Positions 8,245-17,308 of a stretch of 64,000 bases of DNA are shown here, piece after piece. A program made the position numbers and the translations under genes. Origin of the DNA: Streptomyces melanogenes (lineage in GTDB: Bacteria; Actinomycetota; Actinomycetes; Streptomycetales; Streptomycetaceae); assembly GCF_014649795.1 (NCBI RefSeq), contig NZ_BMTS01000002.1:62001-126000 (forward strand). Direction: 5' to 3'. The first letter of the stretch is position 1. Every line of letters starts with the position of its first letter. The notes below the pieces were generated by a model. That model did not search any database and was not told the DNA's origin. It saw only the letters and a program-made list of their open reading frames with translations.

Positions 8245-8616
8245 GGGAGGCCCCCACCCCGCCCCTTCCCGAAAGCCCTGGGCGGGCGGCCGGGTGCTTC
8301 GTCTGCGGACCGTGGTGGGCTGGTCGCGCAGTTCCCCGCGCCCCTTATGGGGGCCGGTCTTCGTCTGCGGGCTGTGGTGGGTTGCTCGCGCAGTTCCCCG
8401 CGCCCCGGAGGGGATACGGGCGGCGGCGATGGCGAAGCCGAGCCTTTTAGGGGCGCGGGGAACTGCGCGACCAGCCACCTACGGTCCGCAGGGGAACGCG
8501 AAGCGGGGTGCAGGGGCCGTAAGCCCCGCAACGGGGGTCCGGGGGCGTAGCCCCCGGGAAACCACCTCCACCCCCACCCACCCCCGGAGGGTCTGGGGAA
8601 GGGGTGGGGTGGGGGC
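8245..8616. repeat. Large composite repeat (B, A, A, A', C', B')
   Basis: The 518-base gap between the divergent kinase and aminotransferase genes is filled largely by repeat modules. B is at 8251-8293, forward A arms are at about 8300-8345 and 8360-8406, and one reverse A' arm is at about 8449-8490. A GGGGGCGTAGCCCCC hairpin (C') is at about 8540-8556 and B' at about 8561-8616. The GATGGCGAAGCCGAGCC loop block recurs at about 8427. This copy lies between divergent genes, so it cannot act purely as a terminator. Confidence 0.85.
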
Positions 8617-8698
8617 TCGACACCCTGCCGAGCCACGCCCGCCACGCCATACAACCTGGCCATCCCCACCCCCACCTGCCACTCCCTACCCTGGCCCC

Positions 8699-10060
8699 AT
8701 GACCCCTCATGTCGACCCCGACCCCCGGACCGGCGCGGCCGTCAAGGCCGCCGACCGTGCGCACGTGTTCCACTCCTGGTCCGCCCAGGGCCTGATCGAC
8801 CCGCTCGCCGTCGCCGGCGCGGAGGGCTCGTACTTCTGGGACTACGACGGCAACCGCTACCTCGACTTCACCAGCGGCCTCGTCTTCACGAACATCGGGT
8901 ACCAGCACCCGAAGGTCGTCGCCGCCATCCAGGAGCAGGCCGGGAAGCTCGCCACCTTCGCGCCCGCCTTCGCCGTCGAGGCCCGCTCCGAGGCCGCACG
9001 CCTCATCGCCGAGCGGACCCCCGGCGACCTGGACAAGATCTTCTTCACGAACGGCGGCGCCGAGGCCGTCGAGAACGCCGTCCGGCTGGCCCGGCTGCAC
9101 ACCGGCCGCCACAAGGTGATGAGCGCGTACCGCTCGTACCACGGCGCCACCGCCCAGGCCATCAACCTCACCGGCGACCCCCGCCGCTGGGCCTCCGACA
9201 CCGGCTCGGCCGGAGTCGTACGCTTCTGGGCGCCCTTCCTCTACCGGTCGGCGTTCTACTCGACGACCGAGGCCGAAGAGTGCGCCCGCGCCCTTACCCA
9301 CCTCGAAGACACCATCGCCTTCGAGGGGCCCGGCACCATCGCCGCGATCATCCTGGAGACCGTCCCCGGCACCGCCGGCATCATGACCCCGCCCCCCGGC
9401 TACCTCGCCGGCGTCCGCGAGATCTGCGACCGGTACGGGATCGTCCTCGTCCTGGACGAGGTCATGTCCGGGTTCGGGCGGACGGGCGCGTGGTTCGCCG
9501 CCGATCTGTACGGCGTCACCCCCGACCTCATGACCTTCGCCAAGGGCGTGAACTCCGGGTACGTACCCCTCGGCGGTGTCGCCATCTCCGCCGAGATCGC
9601 CGCCACCTTCGACAAGCGGCCCTTCCCCGGCGGGCTCACCTACTCCGGGCACCCCCTCGCCTGCGCCGCCGCCGTCGCCACCATCAACGTCATGGAGGAC
9701 GAGGGCATCGTCGACCACGCCGCCCACATCGGCTCCACCGTCCTGGAGCCGGGGCTGCGCGACCTCGCCGCCCGCCACCCCTCCGTCGGCGAGGTGCGGG
9801 GGACCGGCGTCTTCTGGGCCCTTGAGCTGGTCAAGAGCCGGGAGACGCGCGAGCCGCTCGTCCCGTACAACGCCGCTGGCCCCGACGCCGCCCCCATGGC
9901 CGCCTTCGGTGCCGCCTGCAAGAAGAACGGCGTCTGGCCCTTCATCAACATGAACCGCACCCACGTCGTCCCGCCCTGCAACATCACCGAGGCCGAGGCC
10001 AAGGAAGGCCTCGCGGTGCTGGACGAGGCGCTGTCCGTCGCGGACGAGTACACCGTCTGA
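8699..10060 (+). CDS. Class III PLP aminotransferase (omega-transaminase type)
   Basis: This 453-residue cytosolic aminotransferase matches the aspartate-aminotransferase-family class III group. It has FTNGGAEAVENAVRLAR (PLP phosphate site), SYHGATAQA, the VLDEVMSGFGRTG Asp motif and the TFAKGVNSGYVPLGG segment carrying the Schiff-base Lys. The preferred substrate cannot be told from sequence. A longer in-frame extension upstream runs through repeat DNA and is not credible. ATG 8699 lacks a ribosome site, but TACCCT lies six bases before it, suggesting a leaderless mRNA. A long hairpin follows the gene. Confidence 0.92.
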   Translation: MTPHVDPDPRTGAAVKAADRAHVFHSWSAQGLIDPLAVAGAEGSYFWDYDGNRYLDFTSGLVFTNIGYQHPKVVAAIQEQAGKLATFAPAFAVEARSEAARLIAERTPGDLDKIFFTNGGAEAVENAVRLARLHTGRHKVMSAYRSYHGATAQAINLTGDPRRWASDTGSAGVVRFWAPFLYRSAFYSTTEAEECARALTHLEDTIAFEGPGTIAAIILETVPGTAGIMTPPPGYLAGVREICDRYGIVLVLDEVMSGFGRTGAWFAADLYGVTPDLMTFAKGVNSGYVPLGGVAISAEIAATFDKRPFPGGLTYSGHPLACAAAVATINVMEDEGIVDHAAHIGSTVLEPGLRDLAARHPSVGEVRGTGVFWALELVKSRETREPLVPYNAAGPDAAPMAAFGAACKKNGVWPFINMNRTHVVPPCNITEAEAKEGLAVLDEALSVADEYTV

Positions 10061-10073
10061 GCCGCTGGTCACG

Positions 10074-10116
10074 CGCAAGTACGGCCCGGGAGCCCCCGCC
10101 CCGGGCCGTACTTGCG
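10074..10116 (+). terminator. Hairpin terminator after the aminotransferase gene
   Basis: CGCAAGTACGGCCCGGG (10074-10090) pairs perfectly with CCCGGGCCGTACTTGCG (10100-10116): 17 base pairs and a nine-base loop, without a T-tract. Confidence 0.8.
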
Positions 10117-10207
10117 TATGCGCGCAATAATGTGCCAGGCTGCCGACCGGAAGCGGCCGGTGTGTTCCACAACGGGCTGAACCTCGCCATACGTACGGTC
10201 TATCCAG

Positions 10208-11917
10208 ATGAGTCCACTCGCCCGCCGGTCCCGCTCCCTCTGGACCGACCTCGTGGTCGCCGCCGCCGTCCTGGTGCTCGGCTATCTCGTCCTGCGGGCC
10301 GGCAAGGGCGCCACCGTCAACTTCGACCCGGCCGACGTGGCCACCGCCGACACCAGCCCGGCGCGGCTGCCGTACGACGCGGCCCGCTCGCTGCTGCGGA
10401 TGTTCGCGGCGCTGGGACTCTCGGTCTGCTTCACCTTCGTGTACGCGTACGCCGCCGCCAAGAGCCGCCGCCTTGAGCGGGTGCTGATCCCCGCGCTCGA
10501 CATCCTCCAGTCGGTGCCCGTGCTCGGGTTCCTCACCGTCGCCGTGACCGGGTTCATCGCGCTGTTCCCCGGGTCCGTACTCGGCCTCGAATGCGCGTCG
10601 ATCTTCGCGATCTTCACCTCGCAGGCCTGGAACATGACGTTCTCCTTCTACCGGACGCTCACCGCGCTGCCCCGTGAACTCGACGAGGTGTCACGGTCGT
10701 TCGGGTTCACCCGGTGGATGCGGTTCTGGCGCGTGGAGCTGCCGTCCGGGGCGATCGACCTGGTCTGGAACGCGATGATGAGCTTCGCGGGCGGTTGGTT
10801 CTTCCTGGTCGCCTCGGAGGCGATCAGCGTCGGGAACAGGGCGTACTCGCTGCCCGGCGTCGGCTCGTACGCCGGGGCCGCGATCGCCGAGGGCGACCTC
10901 GGGAAGATCGGCTGGGCGATCGCCACCATGGCGGTCATGGTCGTCGGCGTGAACTTCCTCTTCTGGCGGCCGCTCACCGCCTGGGTGGAGAAGTTCAAGA
11001 ACGAGCAGTCGGAGGCGAGCGAGGTCCAGCGGTCCGTCGTGCTCGACCTGCTGCGCCGGGCCAACGTGCCGACGGCAATCGGGCGTTGGAGCCGTCCGCT
11101 GCGGGACGCCGTCGGGCGCGGCGCCCGCGTCTTCGGCCGCGACGACCGGCCGCTCGTCCACGACCCGGCCCGCCGCCGCGCGGGTGACCTGCTCTTCGGC
11201 GCGGTGCTGCTCGCGCTTCTCGGCTGGGGGCTGTACGACCTGCTGCGCTACCTCCACCGGCGGACCGGGCTCGGGGTGTTCGGCGAGCCGCTGCTCCTTG
11301 GGCTCGCCACGCTCGCCCGGGTCGCCGTGGTGGTGGTCGTGGCGACGCTGGTGTGGGTGCCGGTCGGGGTGCGGATCGGGTTCTCGCCCCGGCTCGCCCG
11401 GATCGCCCAGCCCGTCGTCCAGGTCCTGGCCAGCTTCCCCGCCAACTTCCTCTTCCCGCTGGCCATGTGGGTCTTCCTGCGCACCGGTGTGGACATGAAC
11501 CTGGGCTGCGTCGCGCTGATGGCGCTCGGCGCGCAGTGGTACGTCCTGTTCAACACCGTCGCGGGCGCCATGGCGATCCCGTCCGACCTGCGCGAGGCGA
11601 TGGACGACCTGGGCGTACGGGGGTGGCAGCGCTGGCGGCGGCTGATCCTGCCGGGGATCTTCCCCGCGTACGTCACCGGCGGCATCACCGCGTCCGGCGG
11701 CGCCTGGAACGCCTCGATCGTCTCCGAGGTCGTCACCTTCGGCGGCACGACGCTGACGGCGACGGGCCTGGGCGCGTACGTCTTCCGCGCCACCGAGACC
11801 GGCGACCACCCGCGGCTGATCGCGGGGGTGGCGGTGATGAGCCTGTACGTGGTGGTGCTGAACCGGTTGGTGTGGCGGCGGCTGCACGGGGTGGCGCAGC
11901 GGCGCTACACGCTCTGA
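10208..11917 (+). CDS. ABC transporter permease, two fused permease domains
   Basis: The 569-residue inner-membrane protein contains two copies of the binding-protein-dependent permease fold. Each has the cytoplasmic EAA-type loop (ELDEVSRSFGFTRWMRFWRVELP near 158, DLREAMDDLGVRGWQRWRR near 462). It belongs to the nitrate/sulfonate/bicarbonate-type importer group. It is encoded 26 bases before its ATPase. No substrate-binding protein gene is adjacent, so the substrate is unknown. The ATG has no ribosome site; TACGGT eight bases upstream suggests a leaderless transcript. Confidence 0.9.
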   Translation: MSPLARRSRSLWTDLVVAAAVLVLGYLVLRAGKGATVNFDPADVATADTSPARLPYDAARSLLRMFAALGLSVCFTFVYAYAAAKSRRLERVLIPALDILQSVPVLGFLTVAVTGFIALFPGSVLGLECASIFAIFTSQAWNMTFSFYRTLTALPRELDEVSRSFGFTRWMRFWRVELPSGAIDLVWNAMMSFAGGWFFLVASEAISVGNRAYSLPGVGSYAGAAIAEGDLGKIGWAIATMAVMVVGVNFLFWRPLTAWVEKFKNEQSEASEVQRSVVLDLLRRANVPTAIGRWSRPLRDAVGRGARVFGRDDRPLVHDPARRRAGDLLFGAVLLALLGWGLYDLLRYLHRRTGLGVFGEPLLLGLATLARVAVVVVVATLVWVPVGVRIGFSPRLARIAQPVVQVLASFPANFLFPLAMWVFLRTGVDMNLGCVALMALGAQWYVLFNTVAGAMAIPSDLREAMDDLGVRGWQRWRRLILPGIFPAYVTGGITASGGAWNASIVSEVVTFGGTTLTATGLGAYVFRATETGDHPRLIAGVAVMSLYVVVLNRLVWRRLHGVAQRRYTL

Positions 11918-11943
11918 CCGATGGCCTTGAGGAGGTTCACGTG

Positions 11944-13224
11944 ATGACCGGAGAAGTGCTGCTCAGCGCGCACGGGCTGACGAAGGCGTACGCCGGGGCC
12001 GACGGGGAGCTGCCCGTGCTCGGCGGGATCGACCTGGAGGTGCGGGCGGGCGAGGTCGTCGCGCTGCTCGGCAAGTCCGGGTCGGGCAAGTCGACGCTGC
12101 TGCGGTGCCTGGCGGGGCTGGTCCCGGCGAGCTCGGGGACGGTCGCGTACCGGGGGGAGCCGCTGACCGGGGCCAACCCCGGTACGGCGATGGTCTTCCA
12201 GACCTTCGCGCTGCTGCCGTGGCTCACGGTCCGGCAGAACGTGGAGCTGGGCCTGGAGGCGAAGGGGGTCGGCCGCAAGGAGCGGGCGCGGGCCGCCGGC
12301 CAGGCCATCGACCTGATCGGCCTGGACGGCTTCGAGAACGCGTACCCCAAGGAGCTCTCCGGCGGGATGCGCCAGCGGGTCGGCTTCGCTCGGGCGCTGG
12401 TGGTCGAGCCGGACGTGCTGATGATGGACGAGCCCTTCTCGGCGCTGGACGTGCTGACGGCGGAGAACCTGCGCGGCGAGCTGATGGAGCTGTGGGAGTC
12501 GGGCCAGTTCCCGACCCGGGCGGTCGTGCTGGTCACGCACAACATCGAGGAGGCGGTGCTGATGGCGGACCGGGTGGTGGTGCTGGGGGCGCGGCCGTAC
12601 GGGACGATCCGGTCGACGTTCGCGGTGGACCTCCCGCGCCCGCGCGACCGCCGGTCGACGGGGTTCCTGGACCTGGTGGACTCGGTCTACCGGGCCATGA
12701 CGGGTCGCCCGAAGGACGCGCCCGGCCGCAGCGTGCTGGGCAGCACGCCGCTGCCGTCCGCGTCGGTGGACGGGCTCTCCGGCCTGGCCGAGATCCTCGC
12801 CCGGCACGCGTCCGACCGCTCGGACGTGGCGGATCTGGCGGACGGGCTCGGCCTGGAGGTGGACGACCTGTTGCCCCAGATCGACGCGCTGGAGTTGCTG
12901 GGGCTGGCGGAGGTTTCGGGGGCGGACCTTGCCCTGACCCCGCTGGGCTCGGCGTTCGCCCGGGCGGACGTCCAGGAGTCCAAGCGGCTCTTCGGGGAGG
13001 CGGCGCTGTCGGTTCCGCTGGTGTCGCTGCTGGCGACGAGCCTGACGCGCACGCCGACGCTTCGGCGGGGCTTCTTCCGGGATCTGCTCTCTCACCACTT
13101 CACGAGTGAGCAGGTGGAGGGGCAGCTGGAGACGGCGACGGACTGGGGGCGGTACGGGGAGCTGTACGCGTACGACGCCGCGACCGCGACCTACTACTTG
13201 CCCCCCACCCCACCCCTTCCCTAA
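11944..13224 (+). CDS. ABC transporter ATPase with AAA-associated C-terminal domain
   Basis: The 426-residue ATPase energises the preceding permease. Walker A is GKSGSGKST (about 45-53), the Q-loop is VFQTFAL, the signature LSGGMRQRVGFARAL is near 140 and Walker B VLMMDEPFSALD near 160, with the switch His in VTHNIEEA. The C-terminal 140 residues match the helical domain found in nitrate/sulfonate-type ATPases. GAGGAGG precedes GTG 11941/ATG 11944; I use the ATG. The last residues (PPTPPLP) and the stop codon come from a B-module repeat, suggesting the native 3' end was replaced. Confidence 0.93.
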   Translation: MTGEVLLSAHGLTKAYAGADGELPVLGGIDLEVRAGEVVALLGKSGSGKSTLLRCLAGLVPASSGTVAYRGEPLTGANPGTAMVFQTFALLPWLTVRQNVELGLEAKGVGRKERARAAGQAIDLIGLDGFENAYPKELSGGMRQRVGFARALVVEPDVLMMDEPFSALDVLTAENLRGELMELWESGQFPTRAVVLVTHNIEEAVLMADRVVVLGARPYGTIRSTFAVDLPRPRDRRSTGFLDLVDSVYRAMTGRPKDAPGRSVLGSTPLPSASVDGLSGLAEILARHASDRSDVADLADGLGLEVDDLLPQIDALELLGLAEVSGADLALTPLGSAFARADVQESKRLFGEAALSVPLVSLLATSLTRTPTLRRGFFRDLLSHHFTSEQVEGQLETATDWGRYGELYAYDAATATYYLPPTPPLP

Positions 13225-13235
13225 ACCCTCCGGGG
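13199..13235. repeat. Repeat module B supplying a stop codon
   Basis: CCCCACCCCACCCCTTCCC followed by TAAACCCTCCGGGGG is the same B module seen at 452, 8251 and 18186. Here it overlaps the end of the ABC ATPase gene and encodes its stop codon. Confidence 0.85.
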
Positions 13236-13310
13236 GATCCGCACCCGCAGGTGGGGAGTCCCCGGCGGGGCTGGCCTATCGTGGGCGGTTACCGAGGAGG
13301 GGAGGGCGCC

Positions 13311-13976
13311 GTGCCCGCGAGTGGAGGCGTGACGCGCAGCACGCTGCGGCAGCAGATCGCCGACGCGCTGCGCGACGAGATACTGGCCGGGCGCCTGCAG
13401 CCCGGCGAGGAATTCACCGTCAAGCAGATCGCCGAGCAGTACGGGGTCAGCGCCACCCCCGTCCGCGAGGCCCTCGTCGACCTCACCGCCCAAGGCCTGC
13501 TCGACTCCGACCAGCACCGCGGCTTCCGCGTCCATGAGTTCTCCATCGAGGACTACAAGGGGATGGTCGAGGCTCGGTCGCTCGTCGTTAATGGGATCTT
13601 TCGGAAGATTACCGAGCTCGGTGCCGCCCAGGGGCCCGCCCTCGTTTCCGTGCGGCGCCGCGCCGAGGAGTGCGCCCGCGCCGCCCGCAGCGGCGACCTC
13701 AACATCCTCATCGGCTACGACCTCCGGTTCTGGCGCGAGCTCGGCGCCCTCGCCGGAAACCCGTACATCTCGGACTTCCTGCACCGGCTCCGCATGCAGT
13801 GCTGGGTCTTCGCCGTCCCGTACCTGCGCGGGCGCAGTGACCTCAGCGACTGGCTGTGGAACGGGCACGGCGACCTCGTCGACGCCGTGGTCAAGGGCGA
13901 CGGCGACGCCGCCCACGCCGTGATCTGCGCGTACAACGACCACTCGCTCACCTGGGCGGAGCGGCTGAAGCGGTGA
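13311..13976 (+). CDS. GntR/FCD-family transcriptional regulator
   Basis: The 221-residue DNA-binding protein has an N-terminal GntR winged helix (LRQQIADALRDEILAGRLQPG, then ATPVREALVDLTAQGLL) and an all-helical FCD effector domain, with metal/ligand-site residues in NPYISDFLHRLRMQ. GTG 13311 is preceded by GAGGAGGGGAGG; an upstream in-frame start lies before that site. The gene overlaps the following glycosyltransferase gene by four bases (GTGA), implying coupled translation. The ABC genes end 86 bases upstream and may be targets; this is inferred. Confidence 0.93.
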   Translation: MPASGGVTRSTLRQQIADALRDEILAGRLQPGEEFTVKQIAEQYGVSATPVREALVDLTAQGLLDSDQHRGFRVHEFSIEDYKGMVEARSLVVNGIFRKITELGAAQGPALVSVRRRAEECARAARSGDLNILIGYDLRFWRELGALAGNPYISDFLHRLRMQCWVFAVPYLRGRSDLSDWLWNGHGDLVDAVVKGDGDAAHAVICAYNDHSLTWAERLKR

Positions 13977-16384
13977 CGGACGGCGGCCCCCCCGACCTCT
14001 CGGTCGTCGTCCCCGCGTACAACGAGGAGCGGCGCCTCGGCCCGACCCTGGACGCCATCCGGGACCACCTCCACGGCTCGGCGCTCTCCTGGGAGCTGAT
14101 CGTCGTCGACGACGGGTCCGAGGACGGCACGGCGGACGTGGCGAGGGAAGCGGCCGCCGACCCCCGCATCCGGCTCCTCGCCGCCGACCGCAACCGCGGC
14201 AAGGGCCACGCCCTGCGGCTCGGCGTCGCCGCCTCCCGGGGCGCCCGCGTGCTGCTCACCGACGCCGACCTGGCCACCCCCGTCGCCGAGCTCGACCGGC
14301 TCGCCAAGGAGCTCGACGGCGCCCAGGCGGCCGCCGCGATCGGCTCCCGCGCCCACCCCGAGGCCGACATAGCGGTCCACCAGGGCCGCGTCCGCGAGTG
14401 GCTCGGGCGGATGGGCAACCGGCTCATACGCGCGGTCGCGGTCCCCGGCATCCACGACACCCAGTGCGGCTTCAAGCTCTTCGACGGCGACAAGGCGCGC
14501 GCGGCCTTCGCCGACGCCCGCCTCGACGGCTGGGGCATAGACGTGGAGATCCTCCAGTACTTCCGCCGCCACGGCTGGCCCGTGGCCGAGGTCCCGGTCC
14601 GCTGGTCCCACCAGGAGGGCTCCAAGGTCGGCCCGGCCGACTACGGCCGGGTGCTCCTCGAACTCGTCCGTCTCAAAGCCCGTTCCGCGAGCCGCGCGAG
14701 CCTCGCCCTGTTCGCCCTCTTCCTGCTGTCCTCGGTCCTGCTCTACAAGGACCTCTGGACCGACCTCGGCCACGGCTACCTCGCCGACTCCGGCCAGGAC
14801 CAGAACCAGTGGGAGTGGTTCTTCTCGGTCACCGCCGACAACGTCCGGCATCTGCGCGACCCGCTCTTCACCACCCTCCAGGGCTTCCCGGACGGGGTGA
14901 ACCTCATGGGCAACACGCCCATGCTGGGCCTGTCCGTGCCGCTCACACCCGTCACGCTCGCGCTGGGCCCGACCGTCACCTGGGCGCTGGTCCTCACCCT
15001 GGGCCTGACCGCCACCGCGTACGCCTGGTACCGGCTCTTCGCGCGCTGGGTGACCGACAATCCATGGGCGGCGGGCCTCGGCGGCGCGCTCGCCGGGTTC
15101 GCGCCGCCGATGATCTCGCACGCCAACGCGCACCCGAACTTCTGCGTCCTGTTCATGATCCCGGTGATCGTCGACCGCGCGCTGAGGCTGTGCCGACCGG
15201 CCGCGAACGTACGCCGTGACGGCGTGCTGCTCGGCCTGTTCACCGCGTACCAGATCTTCCTCGGCGAGGAGGTCCTGCTGCTCGCCTCGGTCGGCATGCT
15301 GCTCTTCGCGCTGTCGTACGCGCTGGCGCGCCGCGGGGTCGTCCGCGAAGCCGGGCCCGCGCTCGCGAAGGGCCTCGGGGTGGCCGCCCTGGTCTGCCTG
15401 CCTCTGGTCGCGTACCCGCTGACCTGGCAGTTCTTCGGCAGCCAGAGCTACCACTCGGTGCTGCACGGCGACGCCGCCGGCAACAGCCCGCTCTCGTTCC
15501 TGAAGTTCTCCGGGCGGGCGCTGCTCGGCGACGAGGCGACGGCCGACAAGCTGGCGCTCAACAGGACCGAGCAGAACGCGTTCTACGGCTGGCCGCTGAT
15601 CGCCCTGGCCTTCGCGATCACGGTACGGCTGTGGCGGCACGCCCTGGTCAAGGCGCTCGCGGGCACGGCGGTCGCGGCGGCGCTGCTCTCGCTCGGGCAG
15701 AGGATCCGTATCCCCTACACGGACGTCGTCCTGCCCGGCCCCTGGCGGGCCCTCGCCCACCGGCCGCTCTTCGAGTCGGTCATCGAGGGCCGGGTCGGCA
15801 TGGTCTGCGCGCCGGCGCTCGGCGCGCTGGTCGCGCTGGCGGTCGGCCGCCTCGCGGCGGCGGGCCGGGTGAACCGGTCCGTCGGCCTCGCCGCGGTGGC
15901 GCTCGCCCTGCTGCCGATCGTCCCGACGCCCTTCGCGGTGACCGAGCGGGCGCCGGTGCCGTCGTTCTTCGCGGACGGGCTGTGGCGTCCGTACGTGAAG
16001 CCCGGCGAGTCCGTGGTGACCGTGCCGCTGCCCGACCCGACGGCCGCCGACGCCCTGCACTGGCAGGTCCGCGCCGACCTCGGCTTCCCGCTGCCCGGCG
16101 GCTACTTCAACGGCCCCTGGGGCCCGGACCGCATCGGCATCTACGGCGCCTCCCCGCGCTGGACCTCCAACCTGCTGCGCGATGTGCGCTACGGCGGCGC
16201 GATCCCGGACATCGGCGACGCCTGGCGCGCCCAGGCGCGGGCGGACCTGGCGTACTGGAAGGCCGGGCTGGTCGTGCTGCCCCCGCAGGACAACGACGAC
16301 GCGCTGTACACGACGGTGACCCGGCTGCTCGGCAGGGAGGGACGCCGGGTGGACGGGGTATGGATCTGGGACGTGGGCCGCTGA
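13973..16384 (+). CDS. Family 2 glycosyltransferase fused to a multi-pass membrane domain
   Basis: The 803-residue protein begins with a GT-A domain (about 1-240) like dolichyl-phosphate beta-glucosyltransferase: VVVPAYNEERRL, VDDGSEDGT and the metal motif DAD in LLTDADLATP. The remaining 560 residues hold about ten membrane helices and a C-terminal periplasmic-type domain, like polyprenyl-sugar-using glycosyltransferases. A plausible role is making a lipid-linked sugar and transferring it at the outer face. The start GTG overlaps the stop of the GntR gene by four bases. The fusion may be family-typical; I could not check. Confidence 0.85.
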   Translation: MTDGGPPDLSVVVPAYNEERRLGPTLDAIRDHLHGSALSWELIVVDDGSEDGTADVAREAAADPRIRLLAADRNRGKGHALRLGVAASRGARVLLTDADLATPVAELDRLAKELDGAQAAAAIGSRAHPEADIAVHQGRVREWLGRMGNRLIRAVAVPGIHDTQCGFKLFDGDKARAAFADARLDGWGIDVEILQYFRRHGWPVAEVPVRWSHQEGSKVGPADYGRVLLELVRLKARSASRASLALFALFLLSSVLLYKDLWTDLGHGYLADSGQDQNQWEWFFSVTADNVRHLRDPLFTTLQGFPDGVNLMGNTPMLGLSVPLTPVTLALGPTVTWALVLTLGLTATAYAWYRLFARWVTDNPWAAGLGGALAGFAPPMISHANAHPNFCVLFMIPVIVDRALRLCRPAANVRRDGVLLGLFTAYQIFLGEEVLLLASVGMLLFALSYALARRGVVREAGPALAKGLGVAALVCLPLVAYPLTWQFFGSQSYHSVLHGDAAGNSPLSFLKFSGRALLGDEATADKLALNRTEQNAFYGWPLIALAFAITVRLWRHALVKALAGTAVAAALLSLGQRIRIPYTDVVLPGPWRALAHRPLFESVIEGRVGMVCAPALGALVALAVGRLAAAGRVNRSVGLAAVALALLPIVPTPFAVTERAPVPSFFADGLWRPYVKPGESVVTVPLPDPTAADALHWQVRADLGFPLPGGYFNGPWGPDRIGIYGASPRWTSNLLRDVRYGGAIPDIGDAWRAQARADLAYWKAGLVVLPPQDNDDALYTTVTRLLGREGRRVDGVWIWDVGR

Positions 16385-16551
16385 GCCCGGCGGGTCGGTC
16401 GTCATGCGTCTGCTGATACGCGTGTGACGCCTGAGCCGACGGCTTCGCGGCGCGTTGACGCGTGCCCCGCACGGGAGTTGACGGGCGAGCTTCGCGGAGC
16501 GTGCTCGGCGGACTACGCTGTCCCGACCATCGCGACCTCGTAAGGAGCCCC

Positions 16552-17202
16552 GTGGCCTGTGACTTGTGGCTGGTCCCCCTCGTCGACGTGCTGTGCCACA
16601 GCCCCGACAACCCGTTCGCCGAGGAGATCGCCTCGTACGACAAGGCACTCGGTGAGGCCGGGCTGCCGCCCGTGCCCGTCTTCGCGTACATGCCCGGCCT
16701 GTCGGGCGACGTCGCCCCGGTCGCGGGCTTCGACTACGACGCCCTGCACTTCCTGCGCCGCGCCTACCTCCTCCAGCTCTGCCGCCTCGCCGTGACCCCG
16801 GTCGACGAGCTCGGCGGCGACTACGAGCAGCTCCTGGAGATGTTCGAGACGACGGCCCAGCAGTCCCATCTGGTCTGGCACTACGACCACGCGGGCGCGT
16901 ACGTGCCGGTGGACTTCCACACCCCGCTCGCCAACGAGGAACTGCTGGCCGGGGGCGGTCCGCTGGGCTCCACGCACGGGCTGCTGCGGGAGCTGGAGTT
17001 CGTGGCCCCGGCGATCGGGATAGATCCCGTCAACCCGCCGATGGCCCCGGCCCCGCCGGACCGGCCGACCTCGCTCGAGGAGCCGGCGGGCCCGATCCCG
17101 TACGACGAGAGCCCCTTCGCACGGGAGCGGCACGTGTGGCTGGGGCTGCACGCGGCGGCGACGCGGTCGCTGGCGCAGGGCTCTATGATCATCTTCAGCT
17201 GA
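16552..17202 (+). CDS. Conserved hypothetical protein
   Basis: I do not recognise a family. The 216-residue soluble protein lacks signal peptide and membrane helices. It opens with ACDLWLVPLVDVLCHSP, has an aromatic-rich helical middle (DALHFLRRAYLLQLCRLA) and a Pro-rich loop near 165-185. GTG 16552 is preceded by AAGGAG. TACGCT at about 16513 could be the promoter -10 box. The 167-base upstream gap contains a TTCGCGG-rich stretch and nothing else recognisable. Confidence 0.7.
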   Translation: MACDLWLVPLVDVLCHSPDNPFAEEIASYDKALGEAGLPPVPVFAYMPGLSGDVAPVAGFDYDALHFLRRAYLLQLCRLAVTPVDELGGDYEQLLEMFETTAQQSHLVWHYDHAGAYVPVDFHTPLANEELLAGGGPLGSTHGLLRELEFVAPAIGIDPVNPPMAPAPPDRPTSLEEPAGPIPYDESPFARERHVWLGLHAAATRSLAQGSMIIFS

Positions 17203-17308
17203 GGGGCGGGCTGCTGGGGGCGGGCCGTACGGGGGATGTCGCCGGAGCACCACCGGCCCCACCCCTGACCGTAAACTCCCCGCCACCTGGCGGGAGTAGG
17301 ACCGGTCC

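Noticed and set aside
5701..8478. A 925-codon minus-strand open frame overlapping the kinase and secreted-protein genes
   Set aside because: It is a shadow frame created by GC bias: composition is Arg/Pro/Gly-rich, it runs through the repeats, and the kinase domain is in another frame.
8231..8698. A 156-residue N-terminal extension of the aminotransferase
   Set aside because: The extension is encoded by repeat DNA, and family members start near ATG 8699.
13715..16648. A 977-codon minus-strand open frame antisense to the glycosyltransferase gene
   Set aside because: The plus-strand frame has clear glycosyltransferase motifs and membrane helices; the antisense product is low-complexity Arg/Gly/Val.
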